Assembly: GCA_030248295.1 (NCBI GenBank)
Contig: JASANH010001214.1
Coordinates: 145,669-209,668 of the forward strand
Length of the DNA: 64,000 nt
Direction: 5' to 3'
From: Mesodorylaimus sp. YZB2_4
Taxonomy: Eukaryota > Nematoda > Enoplea > Dorylaimida > Dorylaimidae
A model generated the notes under the pieces. The model did not search any database. It saw only the letters and a program-made list of their open reading frames with translations, and was not told the DNA's origin. The translations under genes and the position numbers were made by a program. This document shows positions 57,741-64,000 of the stretch, piece after piece; position 1 is the stretch's first letter, and each line of letters begins with the position of its first letter.

Positions 57741-59204
57741 AAAGGCGAAACCGGTTGATGGTGAGGAGGACTAGGCTGACGTGTTGGTTGAGGGATGTCG
57801 TGTGAGTTGGTTTTGGCTATCAGATAAGCTCTCATTTTTATGATCGGTGGGTTCGTTTCTTTGGTTCCTGAATAAATATTCTGGGTAAGACTAAAATGTT
57901 GACGTAAGGTTAGGGATGAAAAACCGTAAGTTAAAACCTACGATACTGGGGGCTGAAAAAACCGCGCGGGTAGAGGAGCGGTTTACAGGCAAAACTGCGC
58001 GAAAAATCGCGACAAAATGTCTTGCCCGCATTGTTTCGGGTCAGACGAAACTGACCTCAGCGAATAAGGACAATACACTTGTACCAAAGTCGTCTGCTTC
58101 CTTTTGGATTTTCTTGCCTCATGAACAGTGGCATCTTGGTGAAAGCGAGCTGAATAACTTTCCCTGCCTAACTTGCTTGCTAACCAAAAGTTAGAAGACT
58201 GACTCGAGTTAGTCCCGTGCGTTGGTGGATACGGCTGCAGCCTTTCGCTTTAAAAGCCTCAGGGTTTGAGAGATACTGTAGGATGCCGTAAGGCGAGGTC
58301 TCCCGTATCGATAAGACAAGCCAATACGAGAGAGAGAGGTTTATTGAGCAACCACACGAAGCCACACAACACAACGCAACTGAGCAGACTAGGCACACCG
58401 AGCCGGCGAGGCACCAGACAGGAAGTCAGCCAGACAAAGAGGCAAGGCGTGGCCGCAGAGCGACGAGAGACTAGGCGGACGAATGGGCAGGGCACGTATC
58501 ACCAAAAAACACAACATAGTAGGGCAGTGTCGATGACAGGCATAAAATACCTAATGGCACGATATATCGAACACTATATCCCTCACATTGGCTATCTTGC
58601 CAAAACCCAATGGACTCCCACTGTCCATCCAATCTCACCGACTAATAATCGAACGCCACTGATAAAGCTGCAGATAAGACTCCTGATACGTAATCACTGC
58701 CATGGATACCACATGCCACCCGATGAGCTGAGCTCAGATAGTCCAGATCCGAATTAATCCAATCGACACAAACGCAACACTTCTACAAAAACTCACACAC
58801 CCTGGCCGAGTCCACAAAATACTCAACACTATATCCCTCACTACACGAGGGTGCCCTTATGCGGCTGATAAGATACGAGATATAGTATGACGCACCCGAA
58901 TATACATGATACGATAAGATATGCAATGGTCAAGGCCCCAAGGACCGAAAACTACGGCTCGCCAGAATCCTATCAAAATACGATATATCCCACGTAAGGG
59001 CTAAGAATACGTACCCATTCCCAGTACTCCTGAAACAAGGTGAAAATCTGGACATAAAAACGTCTCGGTGGCCCAAAACATGAAAAAACGAAAAACCGCA
59101 AAAAGCAAACGTACCGTAAAAGCTCTCTCTCGATATTCACACAACTCCATAAACGATATAAATTTCCAACAGACGACAAAAAATCCCCAAATTCGGTATT
59201 TCCA
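57741..59204. other. Intergenic, possible 3' region of the giant minus-strand ORF
   Basis: AATAAA at 57871 ends the M60 transcript. A GA-rich run (about 58329-58338) and AATAAA on the minus strand at 58345-58340 could end the large minus-strand gene. The phrase ACACTATATCCCTCAC occurs twice (about 58570 and 58828), hinting at repeat-derived sequence. Confidence 0.4.
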
Positions 59205-62200
59205 CTAATGTTGCATATCCATAGGCGTTGGCGTCGGCGTTGAGACACGAGACGCCATCGATACTTGATCAAAATCGAAAATAACTGACTCCTCAACCGG
59301 GTCCGTGTCGGCAAATTGAGCCGGCACTGGGACGATCAAGGTCGGCTCGATCGTTGGTATCGGAGCATCAACATCCATTGCGACTGTCGGTTCTTGCGCT
59401 GGCATCGGTGATATGCCACTGAGTGGCGGTACAGGACGAGTGCTGGACTCCGAAACGTTCTCAGCCGGCTTCAACAGCTCCTGGAAACGTTGCACAATCG
59501 CGGAAGCGTCCTGCAACCCAACAGTCATCAATTTCAAAGCCTCGATCGGTATCTTAAGCGGCAACGGATAGTCTCTTCGAAAATCGTGCGGATGCGGCTT
59601 GTCCGCGAAGAGACGATACGCGATTTGCTCGTCTTCGGTCAAATGCAACCATTGAAAATTTCGTTCCATAACACGGAAATAAACGGGACCCAATAAATTC
59701 GTCAAATACTGTCGATTGAATGCATGAATGCGTAAATCCAATTGCGCTGATGTTACAGTACTCACTGGCGGCGACGATTCGTCCACCGCAGGACGTGGCG
59801 GCCGTGGCACCACTGGAACAGTCACCCGAATCTGCGTCGGCACCGCAGTCGATCCTGCAGGAACAGTAACAACACTTTGCAACCGTGGCGCACTGGTCGT
59901 TACAGCCGGAGGCCGGGGAACGTCGCTGATTGTACGTGCCACGTCCGCACCATCACGAGGCCGCAGCATTTGAATATTCGTAGGCGCGTTTCCCAAACGA
60001 TTAAAGACCGACTCATTCTGTTGCCGCCAACGCCGCTCCTCTTCTTCCTTGCGCGCTGCTTCTACTTCCCGCCGATGGGCTTCTTCTTCCTGCCTCGCTA
60101 ATTCCCGTAATTTCGTTTGCCTCTGCAGCCGAGCTGCGCGATCATCATCCCTCTCCCATCCATATTGGTACCGAGGTTCGCTCCTGATTTTACGCACGTA
60201 TGCCGCCAATGGTTCAGAAATCGTATCCACCTGTGGATCAACCCGCGGGTCCAATCGCCGATACTCCTTGATGTACTCCGGGTACGACGTGATCATATTC
60301 TCCGTACCTGGGTCCCCCGCTAGCATGAGTGGTGGCAACAATTCTGCTGGAATTAGGCGCAAACGGTACTCGAAACGGCGGACCTCCTGGTTCCAATTGT
60401 CCGCTTGAACGACAATGGCAAAATCGGGCGACAACCGCCGCAGCTCAATATGCTTTGCGACCATTTCCAACTGCAATGGCCGATGGTTTAGCGCTGGAAC
60501 AATACCACTTACGCGTTGACGTCGAATAATATCCATGGCCGTGGGCGGTTCTGCAAACATAGGTTCCCACTCCCCCCGCTGATTCAACAACCCTTCCGGC
60601 TGAGCCAGGATAGACGCACCCGCAGCCGCCGACGATTGCACTGTCACGATGTGTTGCGTGGTCGCAGCCGTGGTTACCACCCCCGCAGCCGCAGCCGAAG
60701 GCCCACTGGCCGATATGGTCGTCGTAACAGGCACAATAACCGGAACTGGCGGTGCATTTGGGTTGTAAATAAGCAACTTCTCATCGATCTTGACCTTCAA
60801 TTTCTTCAACTTGTCCGCGTTATCGTCAGGGTACGAAAGAGCCATTTTGGCGATACCATTGACGACGAACTGCCGAACGCTCTGGAAGGCCGCTTTCTGC
60901 GCCACTGGGTCCGTCAACATCTTAGCAGCATCGAACTGCGTATACGCCCGATTGCTCGCTGACAGCAGATAGACATCGCCTTCCGTTCGGGGCCGAAAAT
61001 GATGAATCGCCTTTCGAAACGTAAAAATGAAAAGCAGCCACTGCTGGTCATTAGTGAGTCCCGGATCCTGGGCCCACGCAGCGATTTCACGATGATTATA
61101 TTTCTTAATCAAACGGTTACCTGTGACCACCTGGGCGTCCTTGAAATCCTTGACTGTCGTTCTTGCTTGCCCTTGCCGCAAAAAATCCACAAACTGCCGT
61201 TCCACCCATCTCCATACGTACTTGATCGCCTTCATTGTCCGCGGATCGGGCCATTCTGGCCGCGGAATCGGAATCCAACGAGAGGGCGCCATGACGAGAT
61301 ATCGCAGCTGTGCAACTTGGTTCGGCTGAGGCCACTGGGCCGGTAAGTAGATCGAATAGTACTCGCCGTCCAATGGATCGATTCTGTGGGTCATCACATG
61401 GCGCAAGCGTTGAATAAAATATTTGATTGGATCCGTCGAAAACGAATAGGGCTGTTCCTCGGGTCCCAAAAGCGGCGTCTGATATTGATGAGCACCCGGA
61501 GGGAGGTTAACTTGGATTTGGCCCTGATCTTTCTTACGAATATGGTCGTACGTGTCTTGGACCTCCGCCCGAGAGAAATCGACCAACAGTCCCGCAAAGA
61601 CCCCATGCATTCTTACGTCCGTGTCCTGATAGTCCCGCGGGTGCGTCGGCGGAACCGCTGCTTGTGCTTGCTGTGCCGCTGCTATGTCCAATCGTTGCTG
61701 TTCCAAAATCGATTCCCCGATCGCTCGACGCAATTCTTCCTCTTCGTCATAAAACGCAGCATACGCATCGTCGTAGTCGAATTCGGCAGCGTCCTGCGAC
61801 TCCTCCATCGACACGACCAGAGGCCGGGAATCCTGCTCCATCTCACCCTCATCATAGATCACAATATCGGGAGAATGACTTGATCGATCGGCTAAACCCG
61901 ATGACTTGCTGTCCTGTTGATCGGGAGCGTACCACCCGCCTGGCGGTGCCGATGGTAACGATGGCAATAACGACTGAAATTTGATAATATCTTGAACTTG
62001 CTGCAATCGATCGCTCTCCAACCTCGCAATAATGCATTTCGGCTCGTTACACGCAGTGCAGGAGGAGTTGTCACCGAGTGACGAGAAAGGCGACCGATAG
62101 GTAGGCACCGGCAAGGCCTCCGCCAAGTGCTCTTTGAACTTCTTCCGCAGCGCAGCCGTCGCATCCAATAACGTTTGAGGCATAAACCGAGTCGTATACA

Positions 62201-64000
62201 AGCGCGACGCAAATACTGACAAAACAAGAAACATGAATAATGGAGTCTGCGCATCTAAGCAACAGTAGCGAATCTGATCGGGGGTAAACTGAAAAGGACG
62301 CCGAGCGTCGGGATGTCCTCGCAATGCCAACCAGTCAACCGATTTCGTAAAATCGTCGTACTTGATTCGAAAGAACATGGACATAAACGCCTTTGCTGAC
62401 CCCGGTTTGTATATTGGCGCCTCCGACCTCATCCAGAAACGGAAGGCCTCCAGGGCCGATACCGGCGGCATTGTTGACTGAGTATCGCAATTATTGAGGA
62501 TCCATCCCAACTTATTGTCGTCATCGTACTGCGCCCCGGGCAATTTACGGTTTTCGTGACAACTAACATCGTGCACTCCCCATCCGCTGAATCCTTGCGC
62601 AGGCACCCGTTCCCCAGTTGCGTTGACGAAGGCTTTGAGTTCTTGATGGACGCCTCGAAATACGAGTTTCAGCTTCTTAGGATCCGTCATAAACGCAACC
62701 ACCGGAGGCGGGAAACCCTGCTGCTGCAACACATCGAGAAAAATGAATTCGTTTCTTTGATTGTACATAACGATGAGACGCACGAATGGGCCGAATTGGA
62801 TAGAAGCCTGCGGCGACGCTTTACGAATCTTGGCCAACTGATCCGGGACGATCGATTCCCAGACCCACTGCGACAACTTCTTCAATTTCGGGTCTTCAAA
62901 GACAGCACGGACCGTGGTCCCACGCGGAATTTCGAAATCAACCACGGACTGATCCTTGGCATCTTTGATCACATAAAAATCGTTGCCAAAGTTCCACGTT
63001 TCCATATCGACTGAACATACGCCTGCATCGCTAAACTTGTCCATAATCGCTTGCCACGCGGGATCGAATGCCGCCATAGGAGTTTTGCCATAATTGATAA
63101 CCACTTTGCGCGACGGAAACGGATGCAGCCCCAGAAGGGCGATAGCATTAGCCACGTGAGCCCGTGCGCATCCAAATTCAACTGGTTCCCGTTCGTCCCA
63201 TTTGCAATGCTGATTGACATAATAAGCGCACGCCGCCCTATGCGCATCGGTGCGGGATCCGGTCAGGCGAGGAGTATTCGGAGGTTTTTCCGCAAACGCC
63301 AGAGGCGCGAGATCCTTCGCTTGTTTGACCCATCGACCGCAGACCTGTCTCGACTGTTCTTCCACTTTCGTTGGCGTAGTCATATATTCTTCATACCGAG
63401 CCACCTCGACTTGATTCTGGATAGTCGCGACCGTGGACGCTGGTTCCCGGAACGTTGGCGAATCTGAGACTGGACTTGTGAGCTCTGCTAATATCGATCG
63501 CTTAGGCGTGGGGATTTCAGCCTGAGGCTGGGAAGGCGCACGAGTTACCGCAGCCGGTGGAACAACGGCTACGATTGGAGTAGACCCCCCTCGGACCTTT
63601 TCCCAGACCTGTCGAACAGGGGTAGCAACCTGATCCTCATAATTTTTATCGATATACTCACGATACTCGTCCCGCTTAGCCGGCGCCACTTTACGCGCAA
63701 TATCCTTGACCATCCGTTTGACCAATTTCTGCGCCTCGATCTTTTGCGCAGGCGTCGTGTCCTTTTCCACTTGCGAATCCGATTCCAACAAATACATAGC
63801 CGCCAAATTATCGACAAATTCTTGTGCTGATCGCTTACACACCGCATCGACCTTCGCCCGAAATTCCGCTGTTGTGTCCGGCGCTGATACAGACGAAGGG
63901 ACTGAGTCCCGAAAGCCCGAACCCGCTACCGATGGTGTTGGTGACGACCTGGTCGAATGGGGCGTGCGATGGCGTGTTCGTTTGGTTTGACTTCCATGGC
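59205..64000 (-). CDS. Giant intronless ORF with DEDDy 3'-5' exonuclease domain (5' partial)
   Basis: The minus-strand frame is open from the right edge to TAG at 59207-59205, about 1598 codons without a stop or visible intron. Counting from the GTG at 63842 as residue 1, a DnaQ-like exonuclease domain lies at about 270-545. Motif I is CSVDMETWNF (D279, E281), a motif II candidate is VFRGVHQELKAF (about 394-405), and motif III is YCCLDAQTPLFMF (Y526, D530), the DEDDy type seen in WRN- and RNase D-like exonucleases. A CTACNEPKC cluster follows, then an acidic region, a middle region of unknown fold, a long charged coiled coil (ARQEEEAHRREVEAARKEEE) and a Pro/Val-rich tail. Length, lack of introns and composition unlike its neighbours suggest a retrocopied or mobile-element family. 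Nuclease activity is inferred from motifs only. Confidence 0.75.
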   Translation of the reverse strand, partial: HGSQTKRTRHRTPHSTRSSPTPSVAGSGFRDSVPSSVSAPDTTAEFRAKVDAVCKRSAQEFVDNLAAMYLLESDSQVEKDTTPAQKIEAQKLVKRMVKDIARKVAPAKRDEYREYIDKNYEDQVATPVRQVWEKVRGGSTPIVAVVPPAAVTRAPSQPQAEIPTPKRSILAELTSPVSDSPTFREPASTVATIQNQVEVARYEEYMTTPTKVEEQSRQVCGRWVKQAKDLAPLAFAEKPPNTPRLTGSRTDAHRAACAYYVNQHCKWDEREPVEFGCARAHVANAIALLGLHPFPSRKVVINYGKTPMAAFDPAWQAIMDKFSDAGVCSVDMETWNFGNDFYVIKDAKDQSVVDFEIPRGTTVRAVFEDPKLKKLSQWVWESIVPDQLAKIRKASPQASIQFGPFVRLIVMYNQRNEFIFLDVLQQQGFPPPVVAFMTDPKKLKLVFRGVHQELKAFVNATGERVPAQGFSGWGVHDVSCHENRKLPGAQYDDDNKLGWILNNCDTQSTMPPVSALEAFRFWMRSEAPIYKPGSAKAFMSMFFRIKYDDFTKSVDWLALRGHPDARRPFQFTPDQIRYCCLDAQTPLFMFLVLSVFASRLYTTRFMPQTLLDATAALRKKFKEHLAEALPVPTYRSPFSSLGDNSSCTACNEPKCIIARLESDRLQQVQDIIKFQSLLPSLPSAPPGGWYAPDQQDSKSSGLADRSSHSPDIVIYDEGEMEQDSRPLVVSMEESQDAAEFDYDDAYAAFYDEEEELRRAIGESILEQQRLDIAAAQQAQAAVPPTHPRDYQDTDVRMHGVFAGLLVDFSRAEVQDTYDHIRKKDQGQIQVNLPPGAHQYQTPLLGPEEQPYSFSTDPIKYFIQRLRHVMTHRIDPLDGEYYSIYLPAQWPQPNQVAQLRYLVMAPSRWIPIPRPEWPDPRTMKAIKYVWRWVERQFVDFLRQGQARTTVKDFKDAQVVTGNRLIKKYNHREIAAWAQDPGLTNDQQWLLFIFTFRKAIHHFRPRTEGDVYLLSASNRAYTQFDAAKMLTDPVAQKAAFQSVRQFVVNGIAKMALSYPDDNADKLKKLKVKIDEKLLIYNPNAPPVPVIVPVTTTISASGPSAAAAGVVTTAATTQHIVTVQSSAAAGASILAQPEGLLNQRGEWEPMFAEPPTAMDIIRRQRVSGIVPALNHRPLQLEMVAKHIELRRLSPDFAIVVQADNWNQEVRRFEYRLRLIPAELLPPLMLAGDPGTENMITSYPEYIKEYRRLDPRVDPQVDTISEPLAAYVRKIRSEPRYQYGWERDDDRAARLQRQTKLRELARQEEEAHRREVEAARKEEEERRWRQQNESVFNRLGNAPTNIQMLRPRDGADVARTISDVPRPPAVTTSAPRLQSVVTVPAGSTAVPTQIRVTVPVVPRPPRPAVDESSPPVSTVTSAQLDLRIHAFNRQYLTNLLGPVYFRVMERNFQWLHLTEDEQIAYRLFADKPHPHDFRRDYPLPLKIPIEALKLMTVGLQDASAIVQRFQELLKPAENVSESSTRPVPPLSGISPMPAQEPTVAMDVDAPIPTIEPTLIVPVPAQFADTDPVEESVIFDFDQVSMASRVSTPTPTPMDMQH

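Noticed and set aside
59728-63467. Many plus-strand ORFs of 60-165 codons opposite the giant exonuclease frame
   Set aside because: Antisense shadows of one long coding frame; arginine/histidine-rich composition with no domain.
1-64000. CRISPR array, bacterial operon or prophage content
   Set aside because: Introns, sparse genes and animal gene families show nuclear eukaryotic DNA; no regularly spaced direct repeats with unique spacers were seen.

Overview
This is nuclear DNA from an invertebrate animal. Genes are sparse and carry spliceosomal introns with GT donors and T-rich TTTCAG-type acceptors. Several products are metazoan: an NWD-type NACHT/WD40 protein, an MFSD2-like transporter, a TMEM121-like membrane protein, C-type lectins and a matrix metalloproteinase. 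The acceptor style and the small secreted lectins would suit a nematode or another small-genome invertebrate. I cannot name the species, and I see nothing bacterial or viral.

Left part (1-16 kb): the end of an unknown coding exon, a GPCR-like fragment, a 1.1-kb DNA transposon remnant with 320-bp inverted repeats and an 8-bp target duplication, and a broken mariner-type (DD37D) transposase. Then come two paralogous single-pass membrane proteins (4.5-5.9 kb and 12.5-14.4 kb, minus strand) around a TMEM121-like gene.

Centre (16.3-32.2 kb): one minus-strand gene dominates. I could assemble 19 exons with compatible phases at every junction, giving 1829 codons including the stop. The product is an NWD protein: DUF4062-like N-terminus, NACHT-like NTPase with a degenerate P-loop, then about ten WD40 repeats. 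It ends in a C-terminal CaaX-type motif (CVIL) that predicts geranylgeranylation. An MFSD2-like transporter of two exons lies inside its second intron on the opposite strand. Other introns hold dispersed repeats and a 235-bp direct duplication.

Right part (36.9-57.7 kb): a decayed metalloproteinase gene, a CTLD plus PAN/apple lectin gene with a one-base phase problem, a second decayed hemopexin-like segment, a CTLD-like protein with a likely GPI signal, a possible small acidic secreted protein, a glycine-rich secreted protein with a six-arginine cleavage-like site, and a secreted M60 (enhancin-type) metallopeptidase with a ricin-like N-terminal region. This reads as a neighbourhood of secreted surface, matrix and defence proteins with local gene decay. 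Foldback and inverted-repeat elements lie at 53-54.7 kb.

Right edge (59.2-64 kb): one unbroken minus-strand reading frame of about 1600 codons, open to the edge, encodes a DEDDy-type 3'-5' exonuclease domain fused to long proline-rich and coiled-coil regions. It is the least explained gene of the window and may belong to a multicopy or mobile family.
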